From: Prunella strophiata
Taxonomy: Eukaryota > Chordata > Aves > Passeriformes > Prunellidae
DNA length: 64,000 bases
Reading direction: 5' to 3'
Assembly: GCA_036583965.1 (NCBI GenBank)
Contig: JAZBQD010000014.1
Span: 54,503,626-54,567,625, forward strand
The notes below the pieces were generated by a model. It was not told where the DNA came from, searched no databases, and saw nothing but the letters and a program-made list of their open reading frames with translations. Below, piece after piece: positions 34,434 through 48,174 of the stretch. Numbering within the stretch: the stretch's first letter is position 1; every line of letters begins with the position of its first letter. Position numbers and translations under genes: made by a program.

Positions 34434-37400
34434 ACAATCAAACAAATACCCACTCAGGATTTCTTATTTGATCAGAAAAAACAAGAAGCAAAGTACTTCC
34501 CTTTCCTGACTCCATTGAAAAAACTGCCCAGCCTTTTACTTTTACATTTATTTGCTCTGTAGCTAGCTTTAGGATGGAGAGAACTTGTATATGGAACCTG
34601 TTAAATAACATACAGAGAAGACTGTGAAAGTCTTTATTTGTGTTTATTTGTGTACTATAATGTTTCCTGATTTGTCTAAAGGACTTCCAAAGAGAAAATT
34701 AAAACAGGAGCCATGGATACTCTATACATTTTCTACTGCAATTTTCTTTGTGATCTACCTTTCTGAAAGCTTATTGTCTGTTTCAGTTATCTATTTCCAG
34801 ACCAGAGGAAGGTCAGATTTCAGATTTCTCTGACATTTAGAGAGTTAACTCACTTAACACATGTTTATTTGTTAAATGACTCATTTTTTTAAGGTCTCAG
34901 AAACAAAATTAGATCCTTAGATAAATGATTCTCTACATTTGCTTTTTGAAAAATGTTTGGAACTCTAAATATTACCCTACTTTCTATATTTTTCTTATTT
35001 ATTTCTTTTTTAGCAGCCTTTATAATGCAGTATGCTTTTTTTCAACTTCACAACTTGGCCCTACATTAAGTTAACACCTTAATAAAAAAAAACACCATGT
35101 AAATATAGGGCTTTATTTCTTGTTTTCTAGTTTTTTTGCTTTACAGGAAAGTTGATCAAAAAAACAACATATAAATTTTCATGAAACAGTTGAGGAAGAG
35201 ACCAGGTTTCAGCAGACTTGCAAGGTGAATGGATCTTCAACACGTTCTGTACTTCTTCCCAGCACAGCTCCTGCAAGAATTCTCTGTTAGCTGCTCTCAT
35301 TTTCCTCTTTTCTTGCATATAGATAACCTGCACTGATCAGTCTCTTAGTTGTACTATCAGACTCAACAGGGTTAATAGAAAAATACACACACACAACACA
35401 AAACTCCACTACCATCTTCCCTGTTCTCATATTTAGAAGGGAAGGGGACAGGAATGAAAATGTCATAATAATTGTCTTGATGTGTTCACTTAATTCTTTG
35501 GCCATAATTTGGATCTTGTGGTCACTGAAGTGTGCCCTCAAAGTAAAATTATAAGCAGGAAAATGAAATATATACCTGAAGGATATATTTCTGATGGACA
35601 GTTTCTTCTCATTTGTGAGAGCATTTGAAGGATAAGGTGTTGGTTTTTTTACTAGAATTTCCTAAGGAATAGCCTACGTAGGAAAGTGTTCACAGGAGTT
35701 ATGTCTCTGTCTATTCAACAAGTAGGTTTCAGAAATGATATTTCAAAGTTGTAGATGACTGAAATTGTTAGTGAAGTTTATTCCTTGTTATTATTAATAA
35801 AGTGTTATTTACAACTCCATGAATAGATGAGTACAAGACAAAAAAAGCCTTAAGGAGAGATTCTAGGCACGTGTAAATTAGTGTATTTCTGTTGTCCTTA
35901 ATGAGATTGAACTAATTTACACCAGTTGAGGAGTTGTTACATTGACATTAACTGTCAAATATTGCATTTACAAGTTTAATACAGGTAATATTGCTTCAGA
36001 GTTAAATTTTATTCTTGTACACTGGCATGTTTCCTGTGTTTTTAAGAGGGAAGAATTTTTGTTCTAGTTTCCAGTTTTTTTCAATTCCGGAGCATATCTC
36101 ACTCTAGATGTATTTTTAGAATGATATTGAGGCTGAGTGGCTAAATTTAATTACATGATCATGTGCTAGGTCACTGTCTTTTTCCTTTAGGGTACTGGTA
36201 TTTTCATAACTGATTTACACTAGCAGCTGTGAAGCTGCATACATTTTAAAAACTGACAGTTTTACAAGTTAAATTCTTCATATCTGAGAGAAAGAAAAAA
36301 AGCTGTTAAAGTATAAACATTAATTTATATTTTTGTGTCTACAGCAGCAAGATAATATCTTTTCAATCATTTTACAGATCACCATGGAGGTACAGTTTGT
36401 GCTTTGGACAGTAGAGTATTGCACAAGAGATTTTTGATGTAGAAGCTAATGGATGTATTTTAAAAATGGACAGACATAGAAAGAAAAGATAACATCGAAT
36501 AAGGATGCAGTCATGTGCACATTGAAAACAAGAAGAAAGGCTGGGAACTTTTTGTAGATTTAAAGTTTCCTGCCACATTTATGTCTTAAGTGAGCCTGGG
36601 GTCACAACAATAGCCTTTGCAATGGAGGAGACTGAAATGCTAAACTGATTTTTTACTCTAGTTTACAAAACAGAGTTATAAAGTTTACAGCACTTTTTGT
36701 AAAATATTATTTTTTGCCCGTGGCTTTCAATCATTGAAGTGGTTTGGAGAACAACTGAATTGTAATCTAGTTTTGAAAAATTTAGTAATAGAATTAAAAT
36801 TCTGAATATATGCCCTGTGTTTAACTGACTATACCAATTGAGAAATAATGGCTTATAAACATTTTGCCAATAAAAATAAAAAAATACTTAATCAAAAGCA
36901 ATTGTGTTGTGGGGGTAAAAACATTGCATAATCTTTACTCAAGTTGTATTATATATTAATATATAAAAACCAGAGAAAATTAAATTTGTGACACACTTCA
37001 TTCCTACACATCTTCTATTTGAAAACCCTTGTTCAAACTGCACGCTGTGCAGTTCCTCCAATGCTTCTATACTCTCAGAAGAATGAACAGGATAAATCAA
37101 TAGATCAAAAAGGGGGCACACTGCTCTCCAGAGAGCAATTAATGATCATTTGCATAGTCTGTACAATTTAAATATGAAATAAAAGCCACGTGTCCCAACT
37201 GGTGGTTGAATTTTGCTCTACCATTTCCCAGAGGAAATTATAGCAAAATAAAATTTAGCAGAAAAAAAAGAATCGTGCATACTTGCATTTCAACGAAATC
37301 TGTAGTTTTCCATATTTTATTAACAACAACAGATAAGTTTCCCTTTGTATCTGTTTTTTATCTTTCCCTTCTTTGTTCTGGGTCAGTATTTTATGACTTA

Positions 37401-40400
37401 ACAGGTTTTTTGAATAGTGTTCTTCAGTGTAATCACTACCATCCTCATACCACTAGAGTTATTGTCACAGTAATCGCTATTTCTTGAATAGTCTTAATTA
37501 TGGTGAAATGTCTTGTTCTCCTGGTTAGCTGCTATTTTATATCTCCCTACTTTTCTCTTCTCCCTTTTCCCTCCATCCATCCCCTCTTTTATTGCTGAAC
37601 TTTGTCTGTACCACCTTGGCTCCACTGAACCACTGAGTATCTACAGAATGGCACCTGCAAGGGAGGGCATAACCAGGACTGAGAACACTCATGGTGCTTG
37701 GCTTGTTGACTGGACCACAGATGCTCAATGTTCATATTTCCTGATCAAGATCCAATTGAAAGCTTATTATCTGTCATAAATCTTTTTCTCCATACAGCTT
37801 TCAATACATGTGACATGCATTAGCATTCAAGCTTTAAGCCTGTCTTTCATTTTTGTCAAGTTATCCAAACATTCCTATATTAGGAGTTTTTTTAAACTCC
37901 AGGAGTTTGTTTGTCTGGTTTGCTTGTTTGTTTTTGCTATAGCCAAAGGTTCATAGGTTCTTTGAAAAAAATGTTTTGGAATATAACGCAGTTATTGTTA
38001 AGCAACTTTGATAACTGTATTGTAGATTTTGGCAGATTTAAGACCAATGAAAACTTTATAGGAAAATACTGACTGGAGAGGATTTCATAAAAGTATCATA
38101 AATGAAAATTCTATGACTATGAAAACATGATAAATGCTTTGTAAATATTTAAATCAAAAGTGAATCCTTAGAGATATAAAAATTTTGACATTTATTTTCT
38201 AGAAATAAATTTTCATATTTAGGGTATTCATATCTTTTCTACAAATATATTTTTTTAAGTGAGGATATGAATGTCTATTAGTTTGCTGGAGTAGGAACTA
38301 GATTTCCTTGGTTAAACCAAAGGGAAACCAAATGTTTATAGGACTGGCAGATATTTCAGAAGATCACTAGGAGCTCAGAACCCTTCTGGGACGACAGCTA
38401 GAATGAATCAGCTCCTCTATGATATCCAGATATGCTTACACATAGAAAATTGAAATAATTATATATGTGATAGTCCAGGGTAATTCCTGCACAGACTGGA
38501 GATTCATAAATTGTAACACATAGAATGAATGCACATCATCAGGTATTTTCTTTAGTAATCCTGAAAAAAAAATATGGAGTTATTCTTCTATGCTGGTCAA
38601 CAAACTGTAATATTCTTCACAATCTAACAAATTATTGTAACCACAGGAAAGGCTTCAATTATTCTTTTGTGTTTTGTAATCTCCCTTCTCTATACTTTTA
38701 TGTTATTTACCTCAAAGAGGAAAGGGATAATGCAATATATGTCAAAGCCATCATTATAAGATTATTGAATTGTAGAAGTCACTTCTTAAGAGCAAAGAGT
38801 GTTCTTAGAAAAGTAGAAATTGCAATTTATTGTTGAAAAATAAAAAGACCAGCACCAATGGAATAAATGAGAAATAAATATCCACACTGTACCTGAAAAT
38901 GTGTTCATTTTGTAGTATTACTAAATGTACCGAGCTATCTGTCTCCAGTGGAGTGGGAACTCCAACCAAAGTTTGTTAGAGAAGCCCTGATGTTGAGCAA
39001 GAAGGTGCAGAGAGGACCCCTTTACTTTCTAAACTCTTTCTGAGAGAGGACCCTGAGTGTGACCCTAGACTTTGTCAATGATTTAAGTAACATTATCTGA
39101 CAAGATTAAAGATGGCAAATCAGATGTTTTTTTATAAAATTAATTATTATGACAAATTATTAGATAAAATATCTTAATCAGAATTATTTAGTACACAGTA
39201 TAAAGGCTAAAACAACTATAGTATAGTATAGTGCACTGTATGAAAGCAATTATTAACAAAAAGAAACAATTGTTAAGTAGAGATTGGTATAACTCACCAT
39301 ATGTTTTCTCCTGTGCAGATATTCTCTTAACCCCAAGGAGTATCTCTGGGGAGTGGGGGTGAGGCATCCTCTACCCAAGAGATGAAACTTCATCCACTTC
39401 AAAGAAGAAGACATCAGAAGAACCTACCTGTATGAAAGTGGACTTTTATACTGTAAAATTATGACTGCCAGTTATATGTATCCAGGTGAATTTAGCAGCT
39501 TATCTGCCAAATCTTAGCCTCCATATCAGAATGTTGGTTCAGGTTTAGTTGCCAGGCTGGATTTTGCATAATTCAGCACCAAAACCAGCATATGGTGCCC
39601 CCCTCAATCCACCAATAATAACTTTGCAAATAGGATATTGTCTGAATTGCTTGACCACATTCCAGGGCAGAGCATCCAAGGAAGAGCACCTTCACACAAC
39701 ATCTTAAATGTTTCAGAAGAGAATATAATGATACAGAGGCATGATTTCATACAAAAAGAACTTTGACACTCAAGTGCTCGAGTACACAGCATACATTATT
39801 TAGGCTCCTGGATCATGGAACAGAATTGTAAATCTGTATTAGCAGCATTGCTTCTAAAAGTACAACATTAGTATCAGACCTCCCAAAGAAGATCCCAGAG
39901 TCTTCTGAGAAAGACATGACTGCAGGAGCCACTCTCCCTCAGCATCTTGAGTGTGAAGCAGTGGCATGCCCAGAATAATCCTTCACTTCTTATTGCTCAC
40001 AAAACTTTGTCTGAAAGCCTGAGCACCCTCCAAGGGTCGGTTCCACTGGTCTGATAAAAACCAGTGCACTCTAGACAATGGCCCTAGTTCCAAGACTGTT
40101 ATCACAGGTAAATGTACTATAAAGAGTCATTTTCCATGGCAAAAAAAAAGCTGAAGTGATGACTCAACAAATGTTTCCTGTCTCAAATATCTTTATCACT
40201 ACAATATATGTATGACTTCATGAAAGAATTGTTAGGCTGTAACAGATCATGGAGAAGAAAAATGTGAAAGTGTAACTCCATAAACTTGTGGGTCTTCTGA
40301 CATGCTGAGAAACCTTGATATAGATGTCAGCATACATATTTACCCTATCCCTTACTACTTGATTTCCACACAAGGGCAATGAGACTGATTTTTTTTTCTG

Positions 40401-40499
40401 AGGGTGATTCACCTGATTGACATCTAAAATTCTGGGGATTTTTCTTTGTTAAAAATTTAATTCTGAGCCTGGCTTATAAAGTAAACATGCAAAGAAAAT
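34434..40499. other. AT-rich DNA, no gene seen
   Basis: About 6 kb with open frames up to 103 codons (38525-38836), none recognisable. Small structures are GGAGTTT-TTTT-AAACTCC at 37883-37900, directly followed by another AGGAGTTTG, and the inverted repeat CACTGGT...ACCAGTG at 40044-40066 (9-nt loop). A patch at 38930-39070 and the interval 39600-40100 are less AT-rich but have no exon or transposon hallmarks that I can name. Confidence 0.55.
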
Positions 40500-41060
40500 T
40501 TTAAAATGTACTTCGGAAAGACTGTTATTGTAGAAATAGAGTAGAAAGTTATTTTTCGTGATTAGTTACTCCGTAGAACAAGTCATGATTCTTTTCTCCT
40601 GAAGGTAGTATGCACAGTGTATCTCCATGTTTTCTTAATAAGAACAAATTATAATTTAATAATTATTCATATTAAGATGAAATTTTGGCATGAAGTAATT
40701 TTTTCAGCCGTCCTTTATTAAATTTGATGGCTAAGTTTTTTTGCCTTCCTTAAGCCTCAAGTATATTCAAACTGACATATGCTTTCTTTCAGTGTTTTGC
40801 CTGTAGCAGAAATGTATCGTATTCCCCTGGCCTTGACAATTTAATTGTCGGAAATCCATTTTTTTATTCTGAGTTGTAGTTTTATTTCCCCTTAATACAA
40901 ACCTTTATCTGGACTAATGTATGCAACCTTTTCAGTATGCTGTTAAAATGCCATATTAGTGTAATTCACAATAGCTGTAGACATTAAGAAAATTTAATTC
41001 TTAAGGAAATCGCCAATGTTGTGTGCGGTACATGGCACAGTAAATAATGAATTTATTTTT
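40500..41060. promoter_or_regulatory. Candidate conserved non-coding element
   Basis: About eight CpG survive across this AT-rich block (near 40514, 40557, 40572, 40709, 40818, 40849, 41009 and 41027), while long neighbouring stretches have almost none. It holds the perfect palindrome GACAATT-T-AATTGTC (40835-40849), several AATTA/TTAAT words, AATAATTATTC and AATTCACAATAGC. It has no simple repeats, transposon words or open frame of note. This is the usual look of a vertebrate developmental enhancer, but without alignment it remains a guess. Confidence 0.3.
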
Positions 41061-44000
41061 ATGCTCTTATTTCTGTATTTTTAAGTGAATCTGCATATAT
41101 TTTTTAGAAATTTTCATTCAATTTAATTAAACTTTCCTGTTCTATTCTAAGCCCTAAAACTGTCACTAAGTTGTGAATGCAGAAAGCATCAATGCTCTGT
41201 CAAAATTCTAGATATATAGATGTTTTTCCTAATTTTTTTCTTAATTTAAAGAGTAATAATATTGAAATATGAATACATATATGGTCTAATTTCTGCTCAC
41301 ATTATATTCTTCTATCTAACTAGAACTTAATTTTTATTTTTCACTTAGTGAGTGAAATGGAAAATTTTGTGCAAGGGAATTGGTAGATAAAAGTACACTG
41401 TTGAAAGCATAATAGAGAGACAAAAAACATCTACAATATATTTTCAATAAGTAGCCTTTTTCCCAACATTAAGGATTAGAATGACATAGTAGATCTTTAA
41501 TCCCTAAATTTGACAAAGAATTCCCTAGATGCAAAAGGGCAGCCAAGCAGTTGCCTTCTGTCTCTTTCTCATAAGCTACTTTTCACCAAAGTAGTACCCT
41601 ACCCCAGAACTGTAAAAGAACTTAGCCTAAAGATGTTTTATTGAACTCCCAGATTTTCCTCAAAAATCCATCTATTTTGTTTAGTTCCTCAGTTTTATTT
41701 CACTATGGTCTATTACAAATATAAAGTATTTAAATAAATAAATATAGAAAATTTACAATGCATTTGTATGTACAATATATATAGATGGTACTAGGAGCTA
41801 AACATGAGGTCTGCTCCACATTTATCTGTTTGCTTTACCACTGTACTATAAAGTAAGACAAAGTAAGACATATTAACTGAAAGTATTTTTAAAATATTAT
41901 TTTTATATTCAAAGTATTAGTTTGTTCTGTCAGCTTGTTTTCATATTTGACCATAGAGATTTTGTTACTATAGTTTCCTAATCTTTATATCTATATTTGT
42001 TTTTACTCCAGTGCTTTTCTGGCCTACAGTGATTCTTACCATCTATCTCATATGGACATTCACCTTCATGTACCACCTTTCCTTCAGTCACACAGCTTTA
42101 TAGCATATTTCTAATCTGTTTCATTCTGTCAAATTTTCAGAAAGAGTTCACAGAAAGAAAAAATTCTCAGGTATTGTTCCTATAGCTATCTTAACTTCAG
42201 GTAGGTTGGCATTTTTTTTTAATTGGTTTTGAAACACAGCCAATGATAGTCACTATATTTTGATTTTTACAGGGGTAATATTTTACACTGAACCTTTTGC
42301 GTTGAATGATTGCATGTGTTAAGATTGAAAAGCACTTTGTCATAATTAGCAGCCTGTTCTCTGCCAGCAGTGGAAATCTGGGCAGCAGGAAAATAAAGAG
42401 ATTAATAAAAAAAAAACCAAATAAGCCATCTCTTAGGGAAGAAGAATGAGTTGGCCACTACAGAAAAAAGACACAGTTCATCATTATGCAGCAACTGAAT
42501 TGAATTAATTTTCTAAGTAGTAATCAGAAAACATTGCTTGAAGGAAATACTCTTGAAATACCATTGAATAATTATGATTAGAGTCTAAGAAGTACTTAAC
42601 ATGAATTTTGTGACACTTGATGATTAACATCTTTGAAAATTCCATTTATCATTCATTACTGTTGAGATGAAAAAGCAGTCTGCAGTGTCCATGACACATT
42701 GTCATGTACCTAGAATTCCCTAAAGCCACAAAATACTATTCCCTCCTTAATTTGCACATTTTGGGTGCAAAAATCTCTAGAAAAACAAAGTTATTCTCCA
42801 TGAGGAAACATAGTTTTAGGTTTTTCTCTGGAAATATATGCATATGAAGTACATGTAAAACATAATTTTCATGTGTGAGACCAGTGATTTGGGTCATTTT
42901 TACAAAGGGTGGAGGAACTTACTGATGCAATTGGCAATACAATGGCCCAAGTGCTCACTCTTACACCTTGACTTCCCCATCCCATACTGAGATTACTGTG
43001 GGAGCTTCTGACCTCTGTGTATATCCTTAATTCTTCAATCATCACTACTTTCTATCTTTAATTCTAAAAGTAAAAATAAATAAACTTTTACAGAGATCCA
43101 TTTAATTTAACACTATAAAATATAGATAAGTTTTAATCAAATTAATCAATTAATTAAAAATAATAAAAGTGGATATGACATTTATGCCATCATTAATAAC
43201 TTACCTCAAATACTTCATATCAACTTAAAGATACTGGTATTTTGAGACATAATTAAAATGAGAATGCAATTTGTGGCAATGCTACACAATGATAAAAAGT
43301 TTTCTTTCCAGCTAAAGGTACTCTCTTGTATTCTAAAATCTAAAATGTTACTATAAATTAGTTAATGTTGCAATATAAAATAGAACAGTATAGCTTCAGA
43401 TGTGCTATTAAATATTCATCTTCCAACTTTAAAAAAAAAAGATGTTTCAAAAGGAAAAATGGTTGGTGCCAACTTGTTCAATTTCTACAGTTGTATTAGG
43501 TGCCAGAAATTACTTAGAAAATTACAGCCTCTGGATAAAGAAGACTGTATAAAAACAGATTCATTTTACATCTCAATAGTTTAAGCTGGCTGTATTAATC
43601 AAGTGGAGGCAGTGATTGTGGTAATCAAATAGACACCTTTTAGCCAACCTTGCAGATTTTTGTTGCTAATGGGCTTAAGGTTTTCTGAAATGATGTTAAT
43701 CCTCATTAAGAGTGACACAGGTCATACTGTACAACATTGCAAGTTGCTAAGTCAGAGGGGAAAGGAAAACAGCATCTGGTATTAAACACTTCTAGGTTTT
43801 ACTACAGGCAGGAGACACCATTGGTATTTTCCATCTCATCATTCCTAGAATTAGCAGACTTTTCTTTACTTCTACTCCATGCCAGAAAAAAACACCTGTA
43901 GCAAAGTAAGAAAATATGCACTGTTTTTCCACACTACAAAATAAATGGATGGCATAAAATTAAGATTTCAAGAGGCATTCGGTGGTCTACCATGTATGTT

Positions 44001-44089
44001 CATATGCTGTTTTCATTGTTGATATGATGAATAAACGATCTCCCTCTTACTTTCTTTGCCAACTACACAATTTAATTACCCTAAATTTT
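41061..44089. other. AT-rich DNA, no gene seen
   Basis: About 3 kb of AT-rich sequence with one 60-codon frame. The patch around 42340-42400 (CATAATTAGCAGCCTG, CTGCCAGCAG, CTGGGCAGCAGG) has repeated CAGCAG words. Nothing else stands out. Confidence 0.6.
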
Positions 44090-44103
44090 AGGGGCGGGGG
44101 CGG
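44090..44103. promoter_or_regulatory. Isolated double GC box
   Basis: AGGGGCGGGGGCGG contains two overlapping GGGCGG-type (Sp1/KLF) cores with two CpG, standing alone in AT-rich DNA. There is no CpG island or TATA context, so promoter activity is not claimed. Confidence 0.3.
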
Positions 44104-44129
44104 ACTTCCTTAAATTTGAATTTGGTGGG

Positions 44130-44480
44130 TTTTTTCCCACAAGCATTCTTCTATTTTTATATCCATCTTCCATTTCTTTGCCACCCAATCAACCCCTAAA
44201 TTGGAAAGTTTCATTTCCCCCCCATATTTCTTTCAGTTTGTACTGTGTTTTTAAATTTTTTTTTTTTTTGTGTGTTTGTGTGTGTGACATTTCCTTGTTT
44301 CCAGTCTGTCTTCCTTTGAATTTGTAATTCTCTTTCTGTACACCTTTTATTATTGGTTGTTTTTCTCTCCCATACATTTTTCTCTATTCTTGACTTCTTT
44401 TTTTTTATTATTCCTTTTGTTCCTATATATTCTGCTGCATTCTTTTTTTCTACATATAGCTTTTTTGTCTCCCCTGTTAA
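44130..44480. repeat. Pyrimidine/T-rich tract with short TG run
   Basis: The plus strand is dominated by T and C for about 350 bases, including T-runs (44255-44269, 44398-44407) and a TGTGTGTTTGTGTGTGTG stretch at 44270-44287. Overlapping Lys-rich minus frames (62-90 codons) and Phe/Leu-rich plus frames arise from this skew and are not genes. Confidence 0.7.
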
Positions 44481-47400
44481 CATTTTCTTTTGTTATTCTA
44501 ACAGCAGTAAAAGATTGCCATACTTTGTTGTATTTCACACAAAATAAAATTACTTTATAGATGCATTGCTTTCACAAAAAGAACGGTGGCTATAGTAGCA
44601 GCATTTTGCAATTGTTCAGAAATTACTGGTCAAGGAAAATTATTAGATTACCCTGAGATACTGTGTGCTTTAGTGAATTTTGCATCCCTTCACTGTCATT
44701 GTCTGCCAGGAAAACTAATTAAAACCAATAAACTCTAAAGGTTAATATATACTCATAGCTCAGCTAGAGAATTTAGTACCTGTCCAAGAAACTTGGATAA
44801 CACCTTAAAATATTTAAAGGTGGAAAATGAGCCAGGATTTACTGTCCTTATCCATCTGCTTCATAACTGTGGTGACTTAGTTTAAGATACTCCTATGTTA
44901 ATAATGGTATTTCTTTATGAAGTCATCTGTTTTGACAGACTTTCTGAAGCACTACCTAATTTCTTTTCCTTATTAGATATTGTGATGCTTTCATTATGAA
45001 ACTAAGTTTCAATTTTTTTTTTTTTTTTTACTTTTGCATTTTTTCTGTAACCTATCAATCTCCTTTATTTTGTTGACTAGAACCAAAGAGGAACCAATCA
45101 TAGAAGTATTCATTCCTTTATTTTGTTTTTGGAGATCAATGATGTATAAACCCTAACTCTTGTGAAGATGCATGTCTTACATGAAATCCTAGCTCCCCTA
45201 GGATTGACTTGACCTCAGAGAAGCCAGAATTATGTAGCTTTGAAGAACATCACTCATTCACTACTGCTGACAACACTTCCCAATGTATGCTTTTCATGTA
45301 CCTGCATTGTATTATTATTATTATATCTTCTAAGGTAAAACCTTAAAACACCATCTATTCAACTAAAATAATCTGATTTGGATTGAGAAATAAATTAGAT
45401 TCAATCCTTTGCAGGCATTTCTAAATTGATTTATAGTTTTCATGTATAAATTATGTTTACATTACCATCAAGTACCAGAGAGTTTATAATTTTTTTTTTG
45501 CCCGCTCATTTAAGTGCAGCTTTTGTAAGCCCTTAATTGTAGCCATGGAGGACAAAGTTAAAAAAAAATGTTTATTTTTAACCATGTGGATAGTTCTACA
45601 GAATCAATTGAGGAAACTGATGCATTAAAGTAAACAAAGTAAATTGTTGCCAGGTTAAGGTCCTGGTCATTGTATCATGCAGTTCTGTGTGAATACATTC
45701 AAGTTATAACAAATATATACTTTTTAGTTGTCTAAACTTGTTTAAAAAATATCCAAATATTTTGATTTATCCAGGGTAATTTTATTTAATTCTTGTGTGA
45801 ATAGATGAATAGTGCATGGATAATTATCTGAGCTGAAGCTCAATTCAACAGTATTTAATCCATGAATTCATCTCCCTATGGAAAGAAATTACCTTTTGCA
45901 GCACCTAGAGTAATTTTCTTGCCATGGTACATCAATTCTGACCTTTTCCCTATACCCACTCCCAAACTATATGACAGGATGTAGTGCTCCTTCAGGACAC
46001 ACCATAATTTTCTCTGTTAGCTATGAATTCAGTGAATTCCAGCATATATTCAAAACTTGAAGTTTTAGGTTTCTGCTTTCAAACTTTTACAGCATTTTGT
46101 AACTTTCTTCATAAAGTGAAGTGAAATCCAATAGTCAAGCAAAAATATAGTTCTGCTTTCCATCTGAAATATGGAACCAGCAGGCTGAGTCAGTTTAATG
46201 TATATTATAATTTTGTAGAAACAAGAGTCTGTTTGTAACATACCTGTTTACATGTAAAGAAAATAAGATACTCAATGATTTCTGTGGAGCTCAATGTTTC
46301 ATCTGTCTCACCTATCCAGCCTCACCACTACAGCTGTGATTGCATTGTCCCAATTTACACACTCCAGTGCATGAATTCTTCCAGTCTATGACCTTCTTAC
46401 TCTTCCACCACAGCTACATCTGAAGTCACAACTTCCATTCCTCAAGAAGTTGTTTCAACAGTGAAGTTAGATCAGACCTGGAGAAGGGATGGAAAAAAGG
46501 AGCACTTCTAATATCTCTCAGTAAAATACTCTTCAGCAAAAGATTCAAAATTCAGGGATACAGAGAGAGACATGATTTAATTTCATGGCAAGTGAAATTT
46601 TTTCTGTGAAGGAAGGTCATAGCAGACATTTTCTTTCTAAATTATTTCTACTTTTTTTTTCCAGTGTCTACTTACCCTAAAATTCCCTACCAGTTTCAGG
46701 AACAGAACCCAGCAGCCTTTTATCCCTGCTTGAACATTGACTGCTCTCTCTTCCTCCACACTGGCACCCCTCCATTCTCTTTGCTCAGCTGCACAAGAGC
46801 TAAGCTCTGTCAGACTGAGTCTCTCTGAACAGAGAGAAAGGAGGGAAAGCTGATTAACTAGCAGCTATATGTAATTTACTGAAAAATTTAATCTGAAGTA
46901 CAGAAGTCTTTGAAAACAGCTGTATTAGCAAAGCCCCCCAGTGGAGATAGACTTTGAACTGATAGAATCTCTTCTTTCCTTTGATCATTTAATGTTACCA
47001 AACACCACCAGAAAGATTCATCAGCTTTAATTGTATCAGCATGGATAGGATTTTTTTTCCAAGTTTGGAACTCTCCATCTTTAACCACAAGTTTTGACAG
47101 CAAACACTTCAATAAATTCAGGTTTTAGGCAGAATTTACATATCTGTATGATCATATACAAGTGGAAGAAACATGACAAAGTGAGAATCTGGAGGAAGAA
47201 AGCTTATTTCCTCAAATAAACAGAATAGATTACATTCTTACTCTATTGCAAACTGATCTATGAAAAAGATATTTTCACTCTCAGAGCTCTCAAATTTACA
47301 TATTAAATATAAAAGCGAGTCAAAGCCTGAAGCAGCTACTTTCAAAACAGTTCCTAAAGATCTGTCAGCTGCTTGTATGTCTTTGCCTGGTTTATCCACT

Positions 47401-48174
47401 TGTAATGCAAGAGCCTAAACACTGGTTTTCATTCTTGAAAGTGCTGCCTCTAGGAAGATTTTCTGCAACTTAGAGATAATTTCTTCATAATGAACTATTA
47501 AACATGTGTACAGCTTATTTGCACTGCAATATATTAAGAACAAGTGTTTCAAATGTTAATTCTTTTACCAGAAAAACAGCAGTTTTGGATGAAAAAGTTT
47601 CATGGTTGATACTAGCTGTTTTCATTTGAAATCTTATTAGGGCTCTTCTCCATGTACTTGCCAACACCAGTACCTTGAGTGCCTGGTTTTGCTAGTCAGG
47701 TGTGTCAGAAGATGTTTTTCTCCATTATCTCACATAGTTAATTTCTGGCTTCAAGTCTAGCAGTTTTTCACATTAATAAGTGCAAATTTTCATTTTCGGT
47801 ATTATTTAAGTTTTCCTCTTCCCTCTTCCTTAATTCCATGCACAGCAGAATGAGAAAACACTTAACTGAGAAAGGAGAAATAATTTACTGCCTGAGAACA
47901 TATTGAAAAAAATATTTGGACATATTTCTTCTTAGAGAAAACTACTTCAGTGCAAAAAAACAGAAGTCACTTCTATTAAAAGATTACCACATTATGCATC
48001 TATGCCCTGCATTCAAGCATTAAGCTAGTACCATTAATTTCCTGTAGTAATGATTAGTCCTTATCTGAAAATACCCTCTCAATTTCAGAAATAGTCACAC
48101 ACTCTGCTAATAAGTACATTTCATAATAATATATAATTTTATAGTTTAGCCATTGCATTTCTTAATGTGGCATC
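44481..48174. other. AT-rich DNA, no gene seen
   Basis: About 3.7 kb. Simple features are T17 at 45013-45029, a short ATT run at 45310-45325, and TCTCTCTG-AA-CAGAGAGA at 46820-46837 inside a slightly GC-richer patch (46690-46860). A 74-codon minus frame at 46888-47112 has a more balanced residue composition than most but no recognisable motif. Confidence 0.55.

Noticed and set aside
44125..44140. GTGGG-TTTTTT-CCCAC as a terminator hairpin
   Set aside because: Bacterial-type terminators are not meaningful in this vertebrate-like DNA, and the stem is only five pairs.
44211..44560. Overlapping Lys-rich minus frames and Phe/Leu-rich plus frames
   Set aside because: They are produced by the T/C-skewed composition of this tract.
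46888..47112. 74-codon minus-strand frame with balanced residue composition
   Set aside because: It looks protein-like at a glance but matches no family I know, has no convincing splice sites, and is short.
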